From: Lachnoclostridium sp. UBA6558
GTDB taxonomy: Bacteria > Bacillota > Clostridia > Lachnospirales > Lachnospiraceae
Reading direction: 5' to 3'
DNA: 33,121 nucleotides
NCBI GenBank assembly: GCA_002434335.1
Contig: DJJW01000058.1
Coordinates: forward strand, 22,135-55,255
Shown: one piece after another, positions 1-6,767 of the stretch
How positions within the stretch are numbered: position 1 is the first letter of the stretch
Layout of the letters: each line of letters opens with the position of its first letter
Made by a program: the position numbers and the translations under genes
Notes under the pieces: model-generated
Told to the model about the DNA's origin: nothing
Database searches by the model: none
What the model saw: only the letters and a program-made list of their open reading frames with translations

Positions 1-55
1 ATAAATTGAAAGGATGCCACGTATAGATTCTTTCACACTTTTTTATTTGTGGCAG

Positions 56-77
56 TATCGCAGGCAGGCCTGCGATA
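56..77 (+). promoter_or_regulatory. Hairpin just upstream of ahpF
   Basis: A 9-bp perfect stem (TATCGCAGG / CCTGCGATA) with a CAGG loop ends 17 nt before the ahpF start. No T-run follows, so it is not a clear terminator. In many bacteria ahpF follows ahpC; a hairpin here could stabilise or process such a transcript, but ahpC is not in the window and this is inference. Confidence 0.4.
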
Positions 78-94
78 TGCAATGGGTATAAATA

Positions 95-1621
95 ATGCTG
101 GATACAGATATTAGAAATCAGCTAAGTGAATATTTAAAGCTCCTGGAAAGTGACCTGCTAATTAGGTTAAGTGTCGGTTCTGATAATATCTCAAAAGAGC
201 TGGAGGACTTTGTGAAGGAAGTGGCCTCTCTTTCCGAAAGAATAGATATAGAACCAGTAAGCCTTGCAAGAACTCCCAGCTTTCAAATCTGCCGTAAAGG
301 AGAAGAAAAGGGTCTTACCTTTGCAGGGATTCCCTTAGGGCATGAATTTAACTCCTTTGTACTGGCACTTCTTCAGGTCAGCGGCAGGCCTCCTAAAATA
401 GAAGAAAAAGTAAAGGAGCAGATCAAGAACTTAAAGGGTGAATATCATTTTGAGACTTATATCAGCTTAAGCTGTCATAATTGCCCGGAGGTGGTGCAGG
501 CCGCCGGTATTATGAGTGTGCTGAATCCTAATATAACTCATACCACGATTGATGGAGGAGTATTTAAGGAGGAAGTTGAGTCTAAGAATATTCTGGCTGT
601 TCCGGCGCTTTATCTGAATGGTGAATTTCTGGCAGGCGGAAGAATGACAGTAGAAGATATCCTTGCGAAGCTTGGCAGTCTTCCGGAAGCTTCGGAGCTT
701 GAGGAGAAAGAACCTTTTGATGTGCTGATAGTTGGCGGCGGCCCTGCAGGTGCCAGTGCTGCTATCTATGCAGCAAGAAAAGGTATAAGGACAGGGATCG
801 TAGCGGAACGCTTCGGCGGTCAGGTACTGGAGACCATGGGTATAGAGAATCTGATTGGAATCCAATATACAGAAGGTCCTAAGCTGGCGCAGAGTCTTGA
901 GGAGCATGTAAAGAACTACGAGGTAGATATTATAAAATCCCTTCGTGCGAAAGGTCTAAAGAAAAACGAACTCATTGAAGTAGAGCTGGAAAACGGTGGC
1001 GTGCTGAAAAGCAAGGCAGTCATCTTAAGCACAGGTGCCAGATGGAGAAATGTAGGCGTTCCCGGAGAGGCAGAATTTAAGAACAAAGGTGTTGCTTATT
1101 GCCCTCATTGTGACGGACCTTTATTCAAGGGCAAAGCAGTAGCCGTTATCGGAGGCGGTAACTCCGGTATTGAAGCAGCCATTGACCTTGCAGGTATAGC
1201 AGAGAAGGTTATTGTACTGGAATTTATGCCGGAATTGAAGGCAGATGCAGTACTGCAGGAAAAGCTGAACAGCTTAAAGAATGTAACCGTATATAAGAAT
1301 GTACAGACGAAAGAAATAACGGGTACAGAGAAAGTAAACGGAATAACTTTTACCGACAGAACCACCGGAGAGGAACAGCACATAGAACTACAGGGTGTGT
1401 TCGTACAGATAGGACTTGTTCCAAACACTGACTGGCTTGGTGATACAGTTACCCGTTCCCGTACTGGTGAAATCGAAGTGGACCTTCATAATAACACGAA
1501 TATCCCGGGTGTATTTGCAGCCGGCGACTGTACGAATAGTCCATATAAACAGATTGTAATTGCAATGGGTTCCGGAGCCAATGCAGCACTGAGTGCTTTT
1601 GACTACATTATCCGTAATTAA
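95..1621 (+). CDS. ahpF: Alkyl hydroperoxide reductase subunit F (NADH-dependent flavoprotein)
   Basis: This cytoplasmic flavoprotein passes electrons from NAD(P)H through FAD and two disulfide centres to the peroxiredoxin AhpC. The 508-residue length is close to the family's usual ~520. The N-terminal thioredoxin-fold tandem carries the CHNC centre (C127, C130). The FAD-binding GGGPAG motif is at 214-219, the thioredoxin-reductase-like CPHC centre at C336/C339, an NAD(P)H-binding GGGNSG near 353-358, and a C-terminal GVFAAGDC FAD motif. The start is chosen because the protein begins MLDTDIRNQL, closely matching the AhpF N terminus. The upstream ribosome site is weak (only a GGG 8-10 nt before the ATG), which suggests modest expression or coupling to an upstream gene outside the window. 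A strong hairpin terminator follows. The AhpF call rather than plain thioredoxin reductase rests on the N-terminal domain and CHNC. Confidence 0.95.
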   Translation: MLDTDIRNQLSEYLKLLESDLLIRLSVGSDNISKELEDFVKEVASLSERIDIEPVSLARTPSFQICRKGEEKGLTFAGIPLGHEFNSFVLALLQVSGRPPKIEEKVKEQIKNLKGEYHFETYISLSCHNCPEVVQAAGIMSVLNPNITHTTIDGGVFKEEVESKNILAVPALYLNGEFLAGGRMTVEDILAKLGSLPEASELEEKEPFDVLIVGGGPAGASAAIYAARKGIRTGIVAERFGGQVLETMGIENLIGIQYTEGPKLAQSLEEHVKNYEVDIIKSLRAKGLKKNELIEVELENGGVLKSKAVILSTGARWRNVGVPGEAEFKNKGVAYCPHCDGPLFKGKAVAVIGGGNSGIEAAIDLAGIAEKVIVLEFMPELKADAVLQEKLNSLKNVTVYKNVQTKEITGTEKVNGITFTDRTTGEEQHIELQGVFVQIGLVPNTDWLGDTVTRSRTGEIEVDLHNNTNIPGVFAAGDCTNSPYKQIVIAMGSGANAALSAFDYIIRN

Positions 1622-1646
1622 AGCAAGCTGACTATAGGATATTTAA

Positions 1647-1677
1647 GGCACTACTTTTTTGAAGTAGTGTCTTTTTG
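1647..1677 (+). terminator. Rho-independent terminator after ahpF
   Basis: GGCACTACTT pairs with AAGTAGTGTC around a TTTTTG loop region and is followed by TTTTTG. It lies 26 nt after the ahpF stop, so ahpF appears to end its transcription unit. Confidence 0.85.
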
Positions 1678-1947
1678 TTGGATTACATACAAAGCTATTT
1701 TATATAGTATATTTACAAGAAGAGTAGGGAAGTGGACTGATCGAGATAATATTTCCGTACGCGGGAATGTCGTGAATCTCTGGTGGGATGGAATATTTTC
1801 ACAAGAAAATCTTAATGAATATTAATAGAAAAAGAGTGGTTTATCTATATTGTTTCATGATAAAGTAATAAATAAGTTTTATATATTAAGTTTAAATAGA
1901 TTAATTGAAAAGAAGCCGGCTCATCCGGTGGGAAAGGTGGCCATGCC

Positions 1948-2736
1948 ATGCTTGCATTTGCCTTGTTTTTTCTGTTAATATTTCTTCTCTGCGGAATTTA
2001 TTTTTTGGTGATTATAGCTTATTCGGGACTGGGTACAGCTTTTTTATGGTTCTGGCCGGCACTGGGCGGATTCTGCTTTCTGCTAAGCGTTTTTTTCTTT
2101 TTCCTGCATCTTAATCATATTCCTGTTCCAAAGCTTATCCGATATGGTTTTCTGCTGGCGTTTATTGCCGTCGTCGGAAGTTTTACCTTTATTGAGGGGA
2201 GCATACTGATTGAAGGGAAGAAGGCGGCTTCACCTGCGGCGGATTATGTAATCGTATTAGGAGCACAGGTCAAAGGAAGCACGGTATCCCGTGCGCTAAA
2301 GAATCGGTTGGATACCGCTCTTGCGTATCTGAAGGATAATCCCGAGGCCTGTGTCATTGCAGCAGGCGGACAAGGAAAAGGAGAAGACATTACGGAAGCT
2401 TTGGCAATGAAGGAATATCTTATTGCTGCAGGGGCAGATAGTAGCAAGATAATACTTGAAGATACTTCGGTTAATACTTATGAGAATCTGCGTAACAGTA
2501 AAAATATTATAATGGACAGAGAAACAGGTCAAGCCATTGAGAGAACGAAAAAAATTGTTGTAGTTACCAACCAATTTCACGTTTACCGTGCTGTAAGACT
2601 GGCAAAACAGCAGGGGTTTGAGCAGGTCAGCGGATTCGGTGCTCCAAATGATGATGTGCTGACCATCCATTACTATGTAAGGGAATTCTTTGGAGTTGTC
2701 AAAGATACGTTCTTTGGTAATATGAGATTAAATTAA
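1948..2736 (+). CDS. YdcF/SanA-like DUF218 membrane protein
   Basis: A 262-residue protein with about three hydrophobic N-terminal segments (roughly residues 1-25, 30-52 and 65-82) followed by a soluble DUF218 domain starting at DYVIVLGAQV. Family hallmarks visible are VLGAQVKG, the AAGGQG turn, ILEDTSVNTYEN and a VTNQFHVYRA segment. DUF218 proteins include E. coli YdcF (binds S-adenosylmethionine in vitro) and SanA (envelope barrier function); the biochemical role is not settled and I do not assign one. The ATG at 1948 is preferred because AAAGGTGG lies 7 nt upstream. The gene stands alone between ahpF and the leftward marR-MFS unit and ends in a strong terminator. Confidence 0.8.
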   Translation: MLAFALFFLLIFLLCGIYFLVIIAYSGLGTAFLWFWPALGGFCFLLSVFFFFLHLNHIPVPKLIRYGFLLAFIAVVGSFTFIEGSILIEGKKAASPAADYVIVLGAQVKGSTVSRALKNRLDTALAYLKDNPEACVIAAGGQGKGEDITEALAMKEYLIAAGADSSKIILEDTSVNTYENLRNSKNIIMDRETGQAIERTKKIVVVTNQFHVYRAVRLAKQQGFEQVSGFGAPNDDVLTIHYYVREFFGVVKDTFFGNMRLN

Positions 2737-2749
2737 GAAGAAGAGAAGG

Positions 2750-2801
2750 CAAGCTGTAAAATCTGCAATCCATGTAAGATGCAGATTTTACAGCTTGTTT
2801 T
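2750..2801 (+). terminator. Strong terminator after the DUF218 gene
   Basis: A perfect 18-bp stem (2750-2767 with 2780-2797) around a 12-nt loop is followed by TTTTGC. It lies between convergent genes and may also slow leftward transcripts from the MFS gene, though that side has only a pyrimidine-rich tract. Confidence 0.9.
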
Positions 2802-2874
2802 GCTTATATAGCATAAAAATTATAAGAAATTTTAATGGAATAAATCTTCTATAAAACCTTATCTCATGAGATGT

Positions 2875-4314
2875 TTAAGCTTCTGCCCTGTTCTTTTCCT
2901 TTTTCCTTGATATAAGTCTGAAAGCAGTAATTGATACACCTGCAAGGCATATTAGAAAAGCTGTCAGGTATACGATTCTCATGGCAAAGATAAAGGCTGG
3001 AGTTCCGGCAGCAGCAATATCGCTTACATGGTAACCTAACTTTCCGCTCATGGACTGATATAACAGAGTAGTAGCAAGGGTAATACCAACAATCATTCCC
3101 AGGTTACGGACCAGAGCGCTGATGCTGCCTCCGATACCAAGCTTGTTCCTTGGAAGTGTGGACATAACAAGAGAGGTATTAGGTGACTGGAACAGTGCAT
3201 TACCAAAGGACATAATAGCGATATACACTCCCATTACCACGTAATTGGGAGCAGCGTCCAGGGTTGACAGGAGCAGAAGACCTGTACTGGTAAGTCCTAG
3301 ACCAACCAGTGTCAGGATTTCCGAGCCAATCTTATCGGAAAGATGTCCGCTAATGGGTGCTGTCAGTGCTAGCACAAGGGGATAAATGGACAGGAAAGCA
3401 CCGGCTCTTCCAGGAGACATCTGTAAAGCATCCTGCAGGTAAAAAGGCATTATGATATTGGAGCAGAAGATGGCAATAAAGCTTATAAAGCTGCAGATCA
3501 AACTGATTGTAAACCATTTGCTCTTAAATAAAGATAATTCCAGTAAAGGCATTTCCAACCGTTTCTCTCTTCGAAGGAACAGGAGGAAGAAAGGAAGGGA
3601 AGCAACCAGACATATAATAATAACCGGTGAACCAAAACCCAGTTCCTGAACTTGTCCAAGAGCACCAAACAGCAATACGATAAAGGCCATAAACAGTACG
3701 GAACCCGGAAAATCTACTTTCTCTTTTACAACCTTACCGGCCTTTGGCAGAAGCTTTACGGATAGAATAATAACCAGGATTCCAACAGGGATATTAATCC
3801 AGAAGATGTATTCCCACTTGGTATAATCAACAATAAATCCACCCAAAGAAGGACCGACAAGAGAACCTAAAGCAACAAAAGTACCATTGATGCCAAGTGC
3901 TCTGCCTCGTTCATTGGCAGGAAAGACCTGAGTAATGATGCCCTGGCTGTTGGACATTAATCCGGCAGCACCAATTGCCTGTATTACTCTTGATACTAAT
4001 AACATAATGAGGGTGCTTGAGATTCCACATAGAAGAGAACCCAGTGTGAATACTGCCAGGCCTACCTGGAATACGCGTGTTTTGCCATAGATATCCCCAA
4101 GTCTTCCAAACAACAGCATAGTAGCGGAAACTGCTATAAGATAAATACTAACTACCCAGGCAACTGCACCGGAGGTAACCTTAAGGCTCTTTGACAAGGT
4201 GGGTAAAGCAACATTTACAATACTTCCGTCCAGTGTAGACATAAAAATTGACATAACAATAACAAATAAAATGCCCCACCTTACTTTTGGGGGCATAACG
4301 GTCTGATTTTCCAT
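2875..4314 (-). CDS. MFS drug efflux transporter, DHA2 (EmrB/QacA) type
   Basis: This is a polytopic inner-membrane proton antiporter, probably exporting toxic organic compounds. About 14 hydrophobic segments are visible, as expected for the DHA2 subfamily, together with the TM1 motif STLDGSIVNVALPTL and the loop 2-3 motif GRLGDIYGKTR. The reading frame extends to 4326, but AGGTGATG sits 5-6 nt before the ATG at 4314 (protein beginning MENQTV), so that start (479 aa) is preferred; ATG 4323 is the alternative. It lies directly behind the marR gene, with the two genes adjacent or overlapping only by the choice of start, and both are read from the promoter at 4793-4822. The substrate cannot be told from the sequence. 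Confidence 0.9.
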   Translation of the reverse strand: MENQTVMPPKVRWGILFVIVMSIFMSTLDGSIVNVALPTLSKSLKVTSGAVAWVVSIYLIAVSATMLLFGRLGDIYGKTRVFQVGLAVFTLGSLLCGISSTLIMLLVSRVIQAIGAAGLMSNSQGIITQVFPANERGRALGINGTFVALGSLVGPSLGGFIVDYTKWEYIFWINIPVGILVIILSVKLLPKAGKVVKEKVDFPGSVLFMAFIVLLFGALGQVQELGFGSPVIIICLVASLPFFLLFLRREKRLEMPLLELSLFKSKWFTISLICSFISFIAIFCSNIIMPFYLQDALQMSPGRAGAFLSIYPLVLALTAPISGHLSDKIGSEILTLVGLGLTSTGLLLLSTLDAAPNYVVMGVYIAIMSFGNALFQSPNTSLVMSTLPRNKLGIGGSISALVRNLGMIVGITLATTLLYQSMSGKLGYHVSDIAAAGTPAFIFAMRIVYLTAFLICLAGVSITAFRLISRKKEKNRAEA

Positions 4315-4326
4315 AATCTTCATCAC

Positions 4327-4752
4327 CTATTTTTCTTCAGCTTTTTCCAGAATAATGTCTAACATGCTGTATAATTCTTCTAGCTTATCTGCAGGTATAT
4401 CAAGAGTAATCTGATTGATCCAGCTGTTTAAAGCTTCTTTGATAATTGGTATAACTGCTTTTGCTTTTGCTGTCAGGTATAACTTACAGGCTCTCTGGTC
4501 TTTATTGTCCTGTATTCTTTCAATAAAACCAAGGCCTATCAATTTTTGAACCGTCCTGGTAGTCATAGCCTTGTCCACATGTGCCAGCCTGCTAAGCTTC
4601 TCCAGGTTAATGCCCTCTTCTTCACTTAGCAGCATGAGAAAAGGGTAGGAGCCGCTGCTTAACTCCAGGGGCTTTAACCTGCTATCCATATGCTGCTGGG
4701 TACATTTTGATATATGACTTACACGCTTACTCAAAGAATTATTTACATTCAT
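4327..4752 (-). CDS. MarR-family transcriptional regulator
   Basis: A 141-residue winged-helix DNA-binding protein. The recognition-helix region (LEKLSRLAHVDKAMTTRTVQ) and the wing motif DNKDQRACKLYLT (compare the family DxRxxxLxLT pattern) are visible at about residues 50-95. MarR proteins usually bind as dimers, repress their own operon and release DNA on binding a small ligand. The position immediately upstream of an efflux transporter, in the same operon, fits a local repressor of that pump. A direct repeat overlapping the -10 box is a candidate operator. The start is the ATG 25-30 nt after the predicted transcription start. Confidence 0.9.
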   Translation of the reverse strand: MNVNNSLSKRVSHISKCTQQHMDSRLKPLELSSGSYPFLMLLSEEEGINLEKLSRLAHVDKAMTTRTVQKLIGLGFIERIQDNKDQRACKLYLTAKAKAVIPIIKEALNSWINQITLDIPADKLEELYSMLDIILEKAEEK

Positions 4753-4779
4753 AGTTTACCCTTATTCTATAAATTATTT

Positions 4780-4822
4780 AGTAATTTGAGTAATTATAAC
4801 TCTGGGAAAATTGATTTGTCAA
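4780..4822 (-). promoter_or_regulatory. Promoter and candidate operator of the marR-MFS operon
   Basis: On the minus strand, TTGACA (4817-4822) and TATAAT (4793-4798) are separated by 18 nt: both boxes match the vegetative consensus. A direct repeat AATTACT-C-A-AATTACT (4780-4796) overlaps the -10 box and the transcription start, a typical site for autorepression by a MarR protein. The operator role is inference. Confidence 0.8.
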
Positions 4823-5120
4823 CTTTATTGTGAAAAAATAGACATAATTGAAAGCTTTTAAGAAAAACCAGGATTTCGGCAGGTGCAGCTTATCTGAAAC
4901 AGTATCAATAGGATGTAAAAAAGATCAGCAAAAAAACTATAAATATAATTGAGTTTTTTAGTGAAATATGATATATTTATGATTATGTAAAATAATTTAG
5001 ATTTAGTCTGGGAAACATGAAGAAAGTATCTATATAGCAGGAGAAAGTACCGTATAGTATCCATTATAATAACCTGCTAAATGGCCTATGTTAAAATAAT
5101 TTACAGAAAAGGAGAATATT
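4823..5120. other. AT-rich divergent intergenic region
   Basis: The space between the divergent marR and arabinofuranosidase genes is very AT-rich. A TATAAT (5065-5070) about 50 nt before the GH51 start may be its -10 box, but no good -35 is present at the right distance, as would fit an activated promoter. A TTGAAAGCTTTTAA near-palindrome at 4848-4861 only loosely resembles a catabolite-repression site. No small gene was seen. Confidence 0.4.
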
Positions 5121-6605
5121 GTGGCTAAGCTTTACATTAATCCAAAGGTTAAAAAAGGTAAGATCAACAAAGAGATTTACGGACATTTTTCTGAGCATCT
5201 CGGAAGATGTATCTATGAGGGAATTTATGTAGGGGAGAATTCCGAGATACCAAATGTAAACGGAATGCGTAAGGATGTTGTTGCAGCCCTTAAGGAACTT
5301 AATATACCCGTACTTCGCTGGCCCGGTGGCTGCTTTGCAGATGAATACCATTGGAAGGATGGTATCGGACCTAAGGAAAACAGAAAGAAAATGGTTAATA
5401 CTCACTGGGGCGGCTTAGTAGAAGATAACAGCTTCGGTACACACGAGTTCATGGAACTCTGTGATCAGATAGGCTGTGAACCATACATCAATGCTAACTT
5501 AGGCAGCGGAACCGTGCAGGAAATGTCTGAATGGGTAGAGTACATGACTTTTGACGGAATCTCTCCTATGGCTGGATTAAGAACAGAGAACGGCAGGAAA
5601 GAGCCCTGGAAGGTAAAATATCTTGGAGTAGGAAATGAAAGCTGGGGCTGCGGCGGAAATATGACACCGGAACACTATGCCAATGAATACCGCAGATATC
5701 AGACCTATTGCAGAAATTATGGAGATAACAAACTATATAAGATAGCCTGCGGTGCCAATGCCGATGATTACAACTGGACCGATGTAGTAATGAAAATAGC
5801 AGGAAGACATATGGACGGACTTTCTGTACATTATTATACACTGCCTACGGGTGACTGGTCCAAGAAGGGCAGTTCCACAGAATTTGATGAGCAGTTATGG
5901 TATCAGACTCTTAAGAAGACACTCTATATGGAAACCCTTATAACAAATCATGATACGGTTATGAGTAAATATGATCCTGAAAAAAGAGTAGGACTTCTGG
6001 TAGATGAGTGGGGAACCTGGTTTGATGTGGAACCCGGAACCAACCCGGGCTTTTTGTATCAGCAGAGCACCATGAGAGATGCTCTTGTGGCAGGCATTAA
6101 CTTAAACATCTTTAACAAGCACTGTGACCGCGTAAAGATGGCAAATATCGCACAGTTGGTAAATGTACTTCAGGCGGTAATACTAACAGAAGGCGATAAG
6201 CTGATACTTACTCCTACCTATCATGTGTTTAATATGTATAAGCATCATCAGGAGGCACAGCTGGTTGACAGCAGTCTGGAAGCTGAATTGATTGGCTTGG
6301 AAGATAATAATAAAGTTCCTAACCTTCATGAATCCGTATCAATTGGAGAGGATAATAAGCTGCATATTACAATCAATAACCTGTCTGTAAGCGATGCTTA
6401 TGACGTGGAGAGCATAATTGCAGAGACAAAAGTGAGAACTGTAAAAGCTACTCTGTTAACTGCAAACTTTAACACCTATAATACCTTTGAGAAACCGGAT
6501 GCTGTAGAACCGGTAGAGTTTAAGGATTATAAAATCACTGATAAGGGAATATCACTTAAGATACCTGCATGCAGTGTGCTTCATCTGGAAGCTGAGGTTG
6601 AGTAG
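5121..6605 (+). CDS. abfA: Intracellular alpha-L-arabinofuranosidase, GH51
   Basis: This enzyme releases terminal alpha-L-arabinofuranosyl residues from arabinoxylan or arabinan oligosaccharides. It is 494 residues without a signal peptide, like the cytoplasmic Geobacillus AbfA. The (beta/alpha)8 barrel carries the acid/base glutamate E173 in LGVGNES and the nucleophile E296 in LLVDEWGTW, positions almost equal to those of the Geobacillus enzyme. The RWPGGCFADEY segment near residue 66 forms part of the active site in the family. A C-terminal beta-domain starts near residue 385. The GTG start at 5121 is supported by AAAAGGAG 7 nt upstream. A second, different GH51 gene follows 162 nt downstream, suggesting an arabinoside-use operon. 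Transporters or sensors for it are not in the window. Confidence 0.93.
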   Translation: MAKLYINPKVKKGKINKEIYGHFSEHLGRCIYEGIYVGENSEIPNVNGMRKDVVAALKELNIPVLRWPGGCFADEYHWKDGIGPKENRKKMVNTHWGGLVEDNSFGTHEFMELCDQIGCEPYINANLGSGTVQEMSEWVEYMTFDGISPMAGLRTENGRKEPWKVKYLGVGNESWGCGGNMTPEHYANEYRRYQTYCRNYGDNKLYKIACGANADDYNWTDVVMKIAGRHMDGLSVHYYTLPTGDWSKKGSSTEFDEQLWYQTLKKTLYMETLITNHDTVMSKYDPEKRVGLLVDEWGTWFDVEPGTNPGFLYQQSTMRDALVAGINLNIFNKHCDRVKMANIAQLVNVLQAVILTEGDKLILTPTYHVFNMYKHHQEAQLVDSSLEAELIGLEDNNKVPNLHESVSIGEDNKLHITINNLSVSDAYDVESIIAETKVRTVKATLLTANFNTYNTFEKPDAVEPVEFKDYKITDKGISLKIPACSVLHLEAEVE

Positions 6606-6644
6606 TTAAATACAGGTATTGGGTTTGGATGGGAAAAAGTTAAT

Positions 6645-6757
6645 ATTCGTGTGCTAAAGCGCACAGATGGGAGATAGGTTGAAAAATAAATTTTTCAACC
6701 GCAAGTTTGTGCTTGCGCACCACAAACTTGGTATGCGCAAAGAGCGTGCGCAAGAAT
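6645..6757. repeat. Cluster of four hairpins between the two GH51 genes
   Basis: Four consecutive inverted repeats fill the spacer: TGTGC/GCACA (6650-6665), a perfect 10-bp GGTTGAAAAA/TTTTTCAACC with a TAAA loop (6677-6700), a perfect 10-bp CAAGTTTGTG/CACAAACTTG (6702-6730), and TGCGC/GCGCA (6734-6752). The outermost sequences (ATTCGTGTGC... and ...GTGCGCAAGAAT) are also roughly complementary, so the whole may be one palindromic intergenic element. No T-run follows any hairpin. Confidence 0.65.
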
Positions 6758-6767
6758 AGAGGTTAAG

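Noticed and set aside
1905..2114. Open frame beginning with TTG before the DUF218 gene
   Set aside because: It overlaps the DUF218 gene in another frame, lacks a ribosome site and resembles no protein family.
4848..4861. Possible catabolite-repression site TTGAAAGCTTTTAA
   Set aside because: It lacks the central CG and the terminal CA of the usual cre pattern, and lies over 250 nt from the arabinofuranosidase start.
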